The position numbers were made by a program, and so were the translations under genes. Positions 17,161-26,057 of a stretch of 64,000 bases of DNA are shown in pieces (position 1 is the first letter of the stretch; each line of letters starts with the position of its first letter). Source of the stretch: DATBRC01 sp036560485 (lineage in GTDB: Bacteria; Pseudomonadota; Gammaproteobacteria; Burkholderiales; Burkholderiaceae_D); assembly GCA_036560485.1 (NCBI GenBank), contig DATBRC010000018.1, positions 30,603 through 94,602 on the forward strand, read 5' to 3'. The notes beneath the pieces were generated by a model. That model did no database searches. It saw nothing but the letters and a program-made list of their open reading frames with translations, and was not told where the DNA came from.

Positions 17161-19901
17161 GCCAACACTCCTTGTGCTAATTGCCAGCGCTGCCACATGC
17201 TCCATAATGCATCCTCAAAGTGCCTTGCAAAACGAGGCGCATCGAACAATGGTGAAGCCAGCACCTGCTGCCGTAACCCTGCACGTAGAGAAGTCAAGCG
17301 CTCCAGATTCGATGTATGTTCAACTGCTTTTGCAACATACGCATCGGCATCAGCGGCAATCCAGTCGGCCAAGCCTGCATTGTGCGCAATGCTTTCTCCA
17401 ACGTGCGACAAGAATCGGTCACCTTTCAACGTGATGGCCGGTACGCCCATCCACAGTCCTTCGACACTGGTGGTTCCGCCGGGATAGGGAAAAGGGTCGA
17501 GTGCAATATCTACCCTGTGATAAGCCTTCAGCAAATCAGCTCGTGGAGCGCCTCCTTCCAATATCAATTTATCCGCTGTGATCCCATGCGCTGCAAATCG
17601 CCGGCAAGTCACTTCGCGCATAGACAAATCGCTGAGTTGTTTGGTCTTGAGGAACAAACGCGAACCTGGCACAGTTCGGAGCACACGCGCCCACAGAGCC
17701 ACAACATCGTCGCTCATCTTGGTGAGGTTGTTGAAGCAGCCGAAAGTAATCATCCCGGTCGATAATGCCGGCAATGGCATGACATCCACCGCACTATCCG
17801 GCGGCGTAAAGCACAAATAACTTTCCGGCAAGCGGTACACCGTTTCCGAAAAATGGTTTTCTTCAGCTATCGGTGTGACATAAGGATCGCCCAACAGATA
17901 ATTCATCTCGGCCACGCCGGTAGTCGCGAAGTAACCCAGCCAACTCACTTGTACTGGTGCCGGCCGCAATCTGAATAAGGGCAGCCGGTTGTTGGCGGTA
18001 TGACCGGACAGGTCGATCAACACATGCACGCCGTCGCTATGGATGGCAGTCGCAGCAGCCGCATCGTTTTGACCGATCGGTTTCCAAGTCGAAAAACAAG
18101 GGCGAATACGCGCAGTCAGTTCGTCGTCCTTGCGCTGAGACGGATAAGCGATCAACTCGATACGCATTGGATCAATGTGGCTCAACAGACCTTCGAGAAA
18201 ATAGCCGACCGGATGATTGCGCAGGTCAGCCGATACCATACCGATGCGCAGACGCTCTGGCTGCGAAGAGCATGACCAAGTAGAAAAACATTTGCCGGTT
18301 CTGCGCTCCAGCATGCGGCCATACTGACGCGCCTCATCCAAACAATATGCGGGAGCATGACTCGCGTTGTAATTCAAAGTAAACAATAAATTGCTGCGTG
18401 CATCAGGAAAATCCGGCTTGATCTTCAGTGCTTGCCGATAACCGGCTTCGGCTTGTGCGAAGTGGCCTTGATCCTTGTGAAGATTGCCCATGTTGTAATA
18501 CGCTTCAGCATAATCGGGCTTCAGTTCCAGTGCGCGCCGAAAGCACACTTCAGCATCCGCAAATCGACCTTGCTCTTTGTGGGTATTGCCGAGGTTGCAA
18601 AACGCCTCGGCAAAATTCGGTTTGATTTCCAAAGCGCGTAAATAACTGGCTTCGGCTTCAGAAAATCGGTCTTGTGCATGCAACGTAATGCCCAGATTGT
18701 TATGCGCTTCCGCGTAATCGGGGTTGACCTGCAACGCACGCCGATAACTCGCTTCGGATTCAACAAGCTGATTTTGGTCTCTCAGTATATTGCCGAGATT
18801 GTTGTGGGCATCTGCATAATCCGGTTTAATAGTTAACGCACGCAAATAGTTCGCTTCTGCTTCAGCGTACCGATTCTGTTCTTGCAAAAGCTTTCCAAGA
18901 TTGAAAAAAACTTCGGGGAGATCCGGAGATATTTCCAATGCGCGCCGATAACAGACCTCGGCTTCACTGAAACAGCATTGTTCGCCTAATGCGATGCCAA
19001 GATTATTGTATGCGGCAGCGTAATGCGGATTGATGGCGATTGCGCGTCGATAGCTCGCCACAGCATCGGCAACCCTACCCGTCTCTTTAAAAATGATTCC
19101 CAGATGGTTGTGCACTTCGGCTTGATCTGGTTTGAACACCAAAGCTGATTGATAACTTGCCTCTGCTTCTGAAAAGTGACCTTGGTCCTTGAGGCAATTG
19201 CCAAGATTGTTATGAGCACCAACATAGTCCGGCTTGGCTTCCAACGCATATCTAAAGTGAACTTCAGCTTCCTGCAACCTTCCTTCTTCATGGAAAAGCA
19301 CACCTAAATTATTGTGTGCTTCGACGTAATCAGGCTTGATCCTCAATAGTTTCCGATAACTGGATTCAGCTTCGGCTAACCGCCCTTGTTCTTTCAAGAG
19401 CATACTCAAGTTGAACAGAGCCACGATGTAATCCGGCTTGAGCACCAAGGTCCGCATGAAGCATGCCTCTGCTTCGGAAAATCGCCCCAAAGCTTGATAT
19501 GCATTTCCTAAATTGAAATGAGCTTCGGCAAAATTTGCGTTGATTGCCAGAGCACGGCGGCAATATGCTTCTGCCTCCAGCCAGTTGTTAATTTCCCCCA
19601 ATAGGGCACCTAAATTATTTTGCACTTCCTCATCAGCAGGCGAAAATTCGGCAGCCTTCCGCATGGCCTTCAGCGCTTCATCATTGGCACCCTGCGATTT
19701 AAGCAGCGCTCCGAGCACCTTCCAGCCAAAACCGTGATGTGGCAACCGTATGGTTAATTCACGGGCTAGCGTTTCTCCTTCGCTATAGCGACCCTGATTA
19801 AACAAACTTACCAACACGTTGACCTCTACTTCGCTTGGTTCCCTGTTTACGGAATCCAGGTTTTGAACAACCGATTGTTGCGGCGGCTGAGGCACAGTCA
19901 T
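17157..19901 (-). CDS. TPR glycosyltransferase, OGT/SPINDLY-like (GT41)
   Basis: The protein has 914 residues. Residues 28 to about 505 hold 14 TPR units of 34 residues, followed by a GT41 catalytic region. The histidine of ADLRNHPVGYF corresponds to the conserved OGT His, and the lysine of FGCFNNLTKMSD to the OGT donor-binding Lys. APVQVSWLGYFATTG and YPGGTTSVEGLWMGVP also match the family. It therefore looks active. It is the first gene of a minus-strand operon that diverges from fliC, 563 bp away, and is coupled by ATGA to the next TPR gene. It probably transfers a sugar to Ser/Thr of flagellin. Confidence 0.85.
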   Translation of the reverse strand: MTVPQPPQQSVVQNLDSVNREPSEVEVNVLVSLFNQGRYSEGETLARELTIRLPHHGFGWKVLGALLKSQGANDEALKAMRKAAEFSPADEEVQNNLGALLGEINNWLEAEAYCRRALAINANFAEAHFNLGNAYQALGRFSEAEACFMRTLVLKPDYIVALFNLSMLLKEQGRLAEAESSYRKLLRIKPDYVEAHNNLGVLFHEEGRLQEAEVHFRYALEAKPDYVGAHNNLGNCLKDQGHFSEAEASYQSALVFKPDQAEVHNHLGIIFKETGRVADAVASYRRAIAINPHYAAAYNNLGIALGEQCCFSEAEVCYRRALEISPDLPEVFFNLGKLLQEQNRYAEAEANYLRALTIKPDYADAHNNLGNILRDQNQLVESEASYRRALQVNPDYAEAHNNLGITLHAQDRFSEAEASYLRALEIKPNFAEAFCNLGNTHKEQGRFADAEVCFRRALELKPDYAEAYYNMGNLHKDQGHFAQAEAGYRQALKIKPDFPDARSNLLFTLNYNASHAPAYCLDEARQYGRMLERRTGKCFSTWSCSSQPERLRIGMVSADLRNHPVGYFLEGLLSHIDPMRIELIAYPSQRKDDELTARIRPCFSTWKPIGQNDAAAATAIHSDGVHVLIDLSGHTANNRLPLFRLRPAPVQVSWLGYFATTGVAEMNYLLGDPYVTPIAEENHFSETVYRLPESYLCFTPPDSAVDVMPLPALSTGMITFGCFNNLTKMSDDVVALWARVLRTVPGSRLFLKTKQLSDLSMREVTCRRFAAHGITADKLILEGGAPRADLLKAYHRVDIALDPFPYPGGTTSVEGLWMGVPAITLKGDRFLSHVGESIAHNAGLADWIAADADAYVAKAVEHTSNLERLTSLRAGLRQQVLASPLFDAPRFARHFEDALWSMWQRWQLAQGVLA
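18390..19820 (-). repeat. Fourteen tandem TPR-coding units
   Basis: A continuous block of 102-bp units encodes the superhelical TPR arm of the 914-residue transferase. Units 11-14 are the most alike (each has an AEA.NNLGN and ASYRRALE-type core). Boundaries are approximate. Confidence 0.8.
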
Positions 19902-20464
19902 GATGAGCAGTTACAATAAAAAATGACAGTTTAGCAGTCTGCGTCACTCATTTAATGCGGGAGAAAGGATGGTTAACACCATTCATATTAGTAGAATAGG
20001 CAAGCAAGCTATTGTGGCGACCCTTAACGGCATGACTTTGAAAAAATTTAGCCGCAAATTTAAATTGCCTTGTTTCAGACAAGGGTGCCAGCAAAATTCA
20101 AATGCGATTCATGACTATTTTGCCAACATTTTTTCATTACTGAAAAAGCCATGTTCATTCACAGCATGCACCTTTTTTCACGAGCAAAACAAGCACCATG
20201 TCGATTATGCAATTCACTGAAAAATAAAAAAAATTATTTTTTGAATTCTTTGCATTAAAGATTTGAACAATACTCCCGAAGAAGCAGCTGTTCAGCTTAA
20301 ATTCTGACGACACCGGAAAAAATAAAGATTTAATTAAGTCTAAACATTTTCCCGTTTCGTCCGATAAAACTAGCAACAGCGGTTTATTGATCCTGAAATA
20401 GAGGAACAAACCAACGTTTTTAGCAATTGAGCCGGACAAAACGGACCCATAAAGGAGAATTAAA
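19902..20464. other. Long AT-rich intergenic region upstream of fliC
   Basis: The 563 bp separate the divergent glycosylation operon and the flagellin gene. They hold the sigma-28 promoter at 20341-20367, a run of A and T at 20219-20243 that could form a weak hairpin or an UP-type element, and a ribosome site AAAGGAG just before fliC. An 83-codon frame at 19969-20220 shows no domain and no good start context, so I do not call it a gene. No clear promoter for the minus-strand operon was found. Confidence 0.6.
20341..20367 (+). promoter_or_regulatory. FliA (sigma-28) promoter of fliC
   Basis: TAAACATT, 11 bases, then TCCGATAA. This matches the consensus TAAAGTTT-N11-GCCGATAA with exact spacing. 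It predicts a 5' leader of about 90 nt before the fliC ATG. Confidence 0.85.
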
Positions 20465-22564
20465 ATGCCCTCAATTATCAATACCAACATTGCATCGTTA
20501 AATGCACAGCGCAATCTGACGATGTCACAATCTGGTCTGACAACAGCTCTGCAACGCTTATCCTCTGGTTTGCGCATTAACAGCGCAAAGGACGACGCAG
20601 CCGGTTTGGCAATTTCACAAAGGATGACCAGTCAAATCAACGGTCTTGATCAAGCAGCCCGTAATGCGAATGACGGTATCTCGCTGGCTCAAACGGCTGA
20701 GGGTTCATTAAGTGCCATCACCGACAACTTGCAGCGTATCCGCACTTTGTCCCTGCAAGCTGCAAACTCCACCAATTCCGCTTCTGACCGTGCTGCGTTG
20801 AACGCTGAGGTGCAATCGTCATTGGCAGAAATCGGCCGTGTCGCTTCGACCACCCAGTTTAACGGATTGAACTTACTGGACGGCACTTTCAGTGCTGCGC
20901 AGTTCCAGGTCGGCGCCAATGCCAACCAAACAATCAATGTGACCGTAGCCGGAGCAACAACCAGCCAGCTCGGCGCTTACCAGTACAACAACACGTCCAA
21001 TGCTGTCAGCGGTAGCGCACTTGTTTCCGGTGATTTGACAATCAATGGCGTCAACGTTGGCGCATCTACTAGCGGCAGCGCAGATACCATTGTCAACGCG
21101 ATCAACAGTGTGACCAACCAAACCAGTGTTACAGCTTCTGCGACTTCGTCACTGGTCGCTGCCAACGCACCAACCCGCAAGCAAGACCTTGCAGCCGGCG
21201 ATCTGGTGATCAACGGTGTCGATATCGGTACGGTTACCGGTTCCTATAACGTGGCAACGCAAGGCGCCTCTTTGGTTACCGCAATCAATTTGAAATCCAC
21301 TGCGACCGGTGTTACAGCGACGGCCAATGCAACCACTGGCGCAATTACATTATCGTCGTCAATCGGTAAGACCATCGCCGTGACAACCAACAATGGTAAT
21401 GCCGGCGCTGCCAAGGTTGAAAATGCAACAGGTCTGGAAGTGTCGAGCTCACAAACTGTCGCTACATCCACCAATACGTTTGCAGCAGGTACTGAAGGTC
21501 AAAGTAACGTGGTTTTTGCTGCTGTTGCAGCAGTAGGCGACCAAATTACCGTCGATGGCATACAATATACATTTGCTGCAGCGAATGCAGGCACGACAAC
21601 GGTAGCGATCGGCGCAGACCAAACTGCAAGTGCCGCCAATCTGGCCGCACAAATTACTGCAAAGGAAACAGCGCTCGGCAACGCCGGTCATATCACTGCC
21701 GCTGCTGCTGCCGGCACAATGACGGTCACATCAAAATTCGCCACGTCAACTACTACGCACACCACTATCACGGAACAAACTGATAGTACTGCCAATATGA
21801 CTGAAAACAACAACAACGTGGTCGGTGTAGGTGTAGCCGTAGGTGGAACGTTGACAGTGGGCGGAACGACCTATCAGTTCGGTTTTGCCGATTCGACACC
21901 TGTGGGATCCAACACCATGGTTACCTTGGGCGCCACTGGCACATTAAGCGCACAGGCGTTCTTGACAGCCGTCAATGCTGCATACACCGCAGATACTACC
22001 AACATCCAGGCATCGGGCGGTGCCAACGTCATCACGCTGACATCCGATAATAAGGGTGCGCAAGGTACGACAGACGTCACAGGCACAAGCATCACCAGCT
22101 TGACGGTAGGCGGTGCTGCAGGCGGCGCCAACGGTACCTATGCATCCAATACAGCTTATGGCGTCATTTCGCTGAATTCGAATGCTGCATACAGTATCGG
22201 CGGCAATAACTCAGCCAAGGCTGGATTATCCACTGCATCGTCGACCTTGTCGGCAATCAGCACCATCGATATTTCGTCGGTGACTGGTGCCAACAATGCG
22301 ATTGCTTTGGTGGATGGCGCGATTTCCCAGGTCAATACGACACGTGCTGCCTTGGGTGCTGTGCAAAACCGGTTCACTTCAACCATTAGCAACCTGCAGT
22401 CCAGTTCTGAGAATATCTCGGCAGCTCGTAGCCGGATTCAGGATACGGACTTTGCTGCAGAAACAGCCGCTCTTACCCGCGGTCAAATTCTGCAACAAGC
22501 AGGTACGGCGATGCTTGCGCAAGCGAACTCGCTGCCTAACGGTGTATTAGCTTTGTTACGTTAA
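20465..22564 (+). CDS. fliC: Flagellin, long form
   Basis: This is the filament subunit. The conserved N-terminal D0/D1 region (residues 1 to about 160, beginning MPSIINTNIASLNAQRNL) and C-terminal region (about 600-699, with SRIQDTDFAAETAALTRGQI and a final LLR) are intact. Between them lies about 430 residues of Ser/Thr/Ala-rich sequence made of four related modules (188-230, 243-310, 357-425, 458-530). At 699 residues it is longer than a typical flagellin of about 300-500. It has no cysteine. The Thr/Ser richness and the adjacent OGT-like genes suggest O-glycosylation. A sigma-28 promoter precedes it and a strong terminator follows. Confidence 0.96.
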   Translation: MPSIINTNIASLNAQRNLTMSQSGLTTALQRLSSGLRINSAKDDAAGLAISQRMTSQINGLDQAARNANDGISLAQTAEGSLSAITDNLQRIRTLSLQAANSTNSASDRAALNAEVQSSLAEIGRVASTTQFNGLNLLDGTFSAAQFQVGANANQTINVTVAGATTSQLGAYQYNNTSNAVSGSALVSGDLTINGVNVGASTSGSADTIVNAINSVTNQTSVTASATSSLVAANAPTRKQDLAAGDLVINGVDIGTVTGSYNVATQGASLVTAINLKSTATGVTATANATTGAITLSSSIGKTIAVTTNNGNAGAAKVENATGLEVSSSQTVATSTNTFAAGTEGQSNVVFAAVAAVGDQITVDGIQYTFAAANAGTTTVAIGADQTASAANLAAQITAKETALGNAGHITAAAAAGTMTVTSKFATSTTTHTTITEQTDSTANMTENNNNVVGVGVAVGGTLTVGGTTYQFGFADSTPVGSNTMVTLGATGTLSAQAFLTAVNAAYTADTTNIQASGGANVITLTSDNKGAQGTTDVTGTSITSLTVGGAAGGANGTYASNTAYGVISLNSNAAYSIGGNNSAKAGLSTASSTLSAISTIDISSVTGANNAIALVDGAISQVNTTRAALGAVQNRFTSTISNLQSSSENISAARSRIQDTDFAAETAALTRGQILQQAGTAMLAQANSLPNGVLALLR

Positions 22565-22624
22565 TAGGTAGTTTTAGTATCGAGACTGGTTGATTGCCGA
22601 TTTGGCGGATCAATCAGCCTCCTT

Positions 22625-22653
22625 ACCCGGCCGGATTTTCCGGCCGGGTTTTT
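22625..22653 (+). terminator. Rho-independent terminator after fliC
   Basis: An 11-bp GC-rich perfect stem (22625-22635 with 22639-22649) with a TTT loop is followed by a T tract. It lies 61 bp after the fliC stop and 20 bp before flaG. It would make fliC mRNA mostly monocistronic, with some read-through into flaG. Confidence 0.9.
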
Positions 22654-22673
22654 CCCCATAAAGGGAGGTCATC

Positions 22674-23048
22674 ATGGATATCCGGCCAACTGGAAATATT
22701 GTGCAATCCGGGCTTAGTGTTCCCGACAGAGCGGTCGTTGATACATCCGGTTCAACCGAATCGGTTGCAACTCCGGCAGTAGCTGTGGCGCCAGCAGCCG
22801 TACAGCAGCCTGACCCCGCGGCCCATATGGCCCAAGTCACACAAGCAATCAAGGACATCAACAAATCGATGGAAGGCCTCTCGCAAGGATTGGAGTTTTC
22901 CGTTGATAAAGATACTAACGAAACAGTTGTGAAGGTCATTGATCAGGAAACCAAAGAAGTGATCCGGCAAATGCCCACCAAGGAAGCATTGGAAATTGCC
23001 AAAGCGCTGGATCAGGTACAAGGCTTGCTAATCAAGCAAAAGGCATGA
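22674..23048 (+). CDS. flaG: FlaG family flagellar protein
   Basis: The protein has 124 residues. The C-terminal 60 residues are the FlaG domain: LEFSVDKDTNETVVKVIDQ, TKEVIRQMPTKEAL and a final helix. The N-terminal half is Pro/Ala-rich and probably disordered. FlaG sits between fliC and fliD in many polar flagellar systems and influences filament length or stability; its mechanism is not settled. The start has a strong AAGGGAGG site 5 bases upstream. It lies just after the fliC terminator, with no separate promoter seen. Confidence 0.9.
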   Translation: MDIRPTGNIVQSGLSVPDRAVVDTSGSTESVATPAVAVAPAAVQQPDPAAHMAQVTQAIKDINKSMEGLSQGLEFSVDKDTNETVVKVIDQETKEVIRQMPTKEALEIAKALDQVQGLLIKQKA

Positions 23049-23079
23049 ACCGATTGAATTAAGCAGGTAAATCACCCTC

Positions 23080-23106
23080 TAAAGTCGCATTTAGATCGGC
23101 CGTTAA
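23080..23106 (+). promoter_or_regulatory. FliA (sigma-28) promoter of fliD
   Basis: TAAAGTCG, 11 bases, then GCCGTTAA: one mismatch from the -10 consensus, with exact spacing. It lies 34 bp before the fliD start and probably drives fliD-fliS-fliT. Confidence 0.75.
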
Positions 23107-23140
23107 TAAGGTATCGTGATGTTTTCGGTAAGGGATTAAC

Positions 23141-25159
23141 GTGACTATTTCAACTCCCGGTATTGGCTCAGGCCTAGATGTCAATGGCATCGTCAGCAAA
23201 CTGATGGCGGTTGAGTCACAGCCATTGCAAACCCTTGCAGCAAAAGAAGCCAGCTATCAAGCTAAATTATCGGCTTTCGGAAGCTTGAGCGGCGCATTGG
23301 GCTCATTTCAAACCGCATTGGCAGGACTGACCTCACCAGACACATTCCAATCTTTGACGACATCGGTCGGTGACAGCACGATATTCAGCGCGACGGCCAA
23401 CAGTAAAGCAGTGGCTGGCACTTATAACGTTAACATTTCAAAACTGGCGCAAGCGCAAACCATTGCGACCACCGGACAGCTCAACTCAACCAGTGCGATT
23501 GGTGACGGCACGGCTACCACGCTGACATTTCAGTTCGGTACAATTTCAGGCGGCGCCTTATCAGCTGGTGGAGTTTATACGGGTTCGACTTATACGCAAG
23601 ATCCAACAAAATCCAGCGGAACTGTCACCATTAATGCAGGCAACAACTCGTTACAAGGTATTCGCGATGCAGTCAACGCGGCAGGTATCGGTGTCACGGC
23701 CACGATCGTTTCGGATGGCAGTGCAACGCCGGATCACCTTGTCTTTACATCGAGTAAATCTGGCCTCACCTCCAGCATGAAAATCACGGTCAGCGGAGAC
23801 CAAACAGCTCCGCTTGCAGCTATGCTCGCTTACGACCCGACTGCGACGCAAAACATGACACAAAGCATGGCCGCGCAAAACACCGAGGCAACTGTCAATG
23901 GCATCGCTGTTTCAAGTGCGACAACAGCCCTCGCCGACGCTATTCAGGGAACCACGTTAAATGTACAAAAAACCGGTGTCACTACCCTCACCGTAGCCGC
24001 AAACACCGGAGCTGTGCAATCCAGTGTGAATGGATTTGTCAAAGCCTACAATGACCTTAATAGCACCATCAAAACGCTGACCGCCTATGATTCAACTACC
24101 AAACAAGCCGGCCTGCTATTAGGCGATGCGACGACCCGTCAAATTCAATCACAGATTCGCGACATGCTTTCTAATCCGGTGACTGGTGGTGCAGGTGCTT
24201 TCACCAATCTGACACAGCTTGGTATTGGATTTGAAAAAGATGGGTCAATGTCGCTGGACTCAAGCAAGTTGACAAACGCGATCACAAATAATTTTAAAGA
24301 TATCGGCTCGTTGTTTGCCACGATGGGAACGACCAGCGATAGTCTGGTCAGTTACGTCAGTTCGGCATCCAAAACCATGCCGGGAAGTAGTACCGTTAAT
24401 ATTTCTGCGCTTGCCACGCAGGGCAGCATTACCGGCTCCGGCGCTGCGGGATTGACCATTACCTCCGGCAGCAATGACCAATTATCGGTAACAGTTGACG
24501 GAACGCGCGCCACGATCAATCTTTTACCCGGCACTTATACTGCAGCATCACTGGCGGCGCAGCTGCAATCCGCCATCAATGGCACCTCTGCTTTTTCTAC
24601 GATGGGGATTTCTGCCAGCGTGAATGCAAGCATGGCTGGGATCATTACGATTACATCAAACCGCTATGGCTCAGCGTCGAACGTCAATGTCAGTGATATT
24701 GGCGCTCAAAATTTACTTGGCACGTCGCCCGCCATCACTGCCGGCATTGATGTCGCTGGCAGTATCGGTGGCGTAACGGGTACCGGCTCAGGACAGATAT
24801 TGAGCGGCGCCGCTGGCTCGCCTGCCGAAGGTTTGAAGCTCAATATTGCCGGCGGCGTGACAGGTAATCGCGGGACAGTAAATTTCTCGCAAGGGTATGC
24901 ATACCAATTGAATAATTTGATCAACAATTACGTGGGAAGCTCAGGCACGATTTCAACGAGCAAGGATGGTTTGAATAGTCAAATCAAAAATGTCACTGAT
25001 TCGACCGCAGCCTTTAATGTAAAGCTCGCTGCGTTGCAGAAACAATACATGGCAGAGTTCTCTGCGTTGGATACATCCATTGCGAGCATGAACGCAACGA
25101 CAACTTATTTGACACAACAGTTAGCACAAATTAGTGCCAACACACCGACGGGTAAATGA
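23141..25159 (+). CDS. fliD: Flagellar filament cap protein
   Basis: FliD (HAP2) forms the cap at the filament tip that folds incoming flagellin. The N-terminus (TISTPGIGSGLDVNGIVSKL) and C-terminus (ALDTSIASMNATTTYLTQQL) are the characteristic helical ends needed for self-assembly. The middle, about residues 80-560, holds the variable beta domains. It is 672 residues long, larger than the usual 450-480, in line with the enlarged flagellin. Translation starts at GTG. It is followed by its operon partners fliS and fliT. Confidence 0.95.
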   Translation: MTISTPGIGSGLDVNGIVSKLMAVESQPLQTLAAKEASYQAKLSAFGSLSGALGSFQTALAGLTSPDTFQSLTTSVGDSTIFSATANSKAVAGTYNVNISKLAQAQTIATTGQLNSTSAIGDGTATTLTFQFGTISGGALSAGGVYTGSTYTQDPTKSSGTVTINAGNNSLQGIRDAVNAAGIGVTATIVSDGSATPDHLVFTSSKSGLTSSMKITVSGDQTAPLAAMLAYDPTATQNMTQSMAAQNTEATVNGIAVSSATTALADAIQGTTLNVQKTGVTTLTVAANTGAVQSSVNGFVKAYNDLNSTIKTLTAYDSTTKQAGLLLGDATTRQIQSQIRDMLSNPVTGGAGAFTNLTQLGIGFEKDGSMSLDSSKLTNAITNNFKDIGSLFATMGTTSDSLVSYVSSASKTMPGSSTVNISALATQGSITGSGAAGLTITSGSNDQLSVTVDGTRATINLLPGTYTAASLAAQLQSAINGTSAFSTMGISASVNASMAGIITITSNRYGSASNVNVSDIGAQNLLGTSPAITAGIDVAGSIGGVTGTGSGQILSGAAGSPAEGLKLNIAGGVTGNRGTVNFSQGYAYQLNNLINNYVGSSGTISTSKDGLNSQIKNVTDSTAAFNVKLAALQKQYMAEFSALDTSIASMNATTTYLTQQLAQISANTPTGK

Positions 25160-25233
25160 CAAGACTTATAGCGGAAATTATTAAGGTGGCAGCTGAAAAG
25201 TAGTAGCCATCATAGTAAAAATAGGGGACATAC

Positions 25234-25713
25234 ATGTTTGGATCAAATAAAAGCGGCGCAAACGCATACGCTAAAGTAGGAGTGGAAACCGGCGTCGTAT
25301 CCGCCAGTCCGCATCACCTGATCGTGATGCTGTTCGAAGGCACTTTGATAGCAGTATCGACTGCAATCAACTGCATGAAAACCAATGACATTGCCGGCAA
25401 GGGACAGGCGATTTCCAAGGCAATCATGATCATCGATAATGGACTGCGTGCCAGCTTGAACAAAAAAGCCGGAGGACAAATTGCCGAGAACCTCGATGCG
25501 CTGTATGAGTATATGAGCAATCGTCTTATCATGGCCAACGTAAAAAATCAGGTTGAAATACTTGAAGAAGTACACCGCCTGTTAATAGATTTAAAAACCG
25601 CGTGGGATGCAATTGGCGTAAAGGCTGCCGAAACAACACAGCCAATCGAACCGCCCAAGATTCCTGCATACGATGCATTAGCACCGCATACATCACGCCT
25701 AGTGAAAGCCTGA
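25234..25713 (+). CDS. fliS: Flagellin export chaperone
   Basis: FliS binds the C-terminus of cytoplasmic flagellin and keeps it from polymerising before export. The 159-residue protein has the family's N-terminal Y-A-K-V motif (ANAYAKVGVETGV), SPHHLIVMLFEGTL and the helix with LYEYMSNRLIMAN. The C-terminal 25 residues are an extra Pro-rich tail. The gene lies 74 bp after fliD and 3 bp before fliT. Confidence 0.95.
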   Translation: MFGSNKSGANAYAKVGVETGVVSASPHHLIVMLFEGTLIAVSTAINCMKTNDIAGKGQAISKAIMIIDNGLRASLNKKAGGQIAENLDALYEYMSNRLIMANVKNQVEILEEVHRLLIDLKTAWDAIGVKAAETTQPIEPPKIPAYDALAPHTSRLVKA

Positions 25714-25716
25714 CCG

Positions 25717-26055
25717 ATGATGAATAGCCAAGAAGTTATTTCTCTGTATGAGACCGTCGCAATCATTACCGACCAGATGCTGGCTGCAGCACGTAATGGC
25801 GACTGGGAACAGTTGACCGCGCTGGAATCGCGCTGTGCCGGCCATGTTGCCAAGCTAAAGATCGGTGAAACACCGACACCTCTAGCAGGCAGTGTGCGTG
25901 ATCGCAAAGTTAAAATCATTCAGAAAATCCTGTCCGATGACCGCGAAATTCGCAACATCACCGAACCGTGGATGAAACATCTATCTTCCCTAATCAACAG
26001 CACCGGTACCGAGCGCAAGCTGTCAAAGGCATACGGTCCTAGCCAAACAGGGTAA
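25717..26055 (+). CDS. fliT: FliT-like flagellar chaperone
   Basis: This small helical protein of 112 residues directly follows fliS, the usual place of fliT. FliT binds FliD as an export chaperone and in enterics also modulates FlhDC. Sequence conservation in this family is low. The assignment rests on position, size and the pattern YETVAIITDQMLAAARNGDWEQLTALE, which resembles the first helices of FliT. Confidence 0.8.
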   Translation: MMNSQEVISLYETVAIITDQMLAAARNGDWEQLTALESRCAGHVAKLKIGETPTPLAGSVRDRKVKIIQKILSDDREIRNITEPWMKHLSSLINSTGTERKLSKAYGPSQTG

Positions 26056-26057
26056 TC

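Noticed and set aside
15830..19820. CRISPR-like appearance of regular repeats
   Set aside because: The period is 102 bp, the repeats are continuous without unique spacers, and they translate into TPR helices.
19969..20220. 83-codon frame upstream of fliC
   Set aside because: AT-rich, with no domain or ribosome site and unusual composition. It is better explained as non-coding.
20689..22392. Several antisense frames of 60-90 codons across fliC
   Set aside because: They are shadows of the Ala/Thr/Val-rich sense codons and have no ribosome sites or domains.
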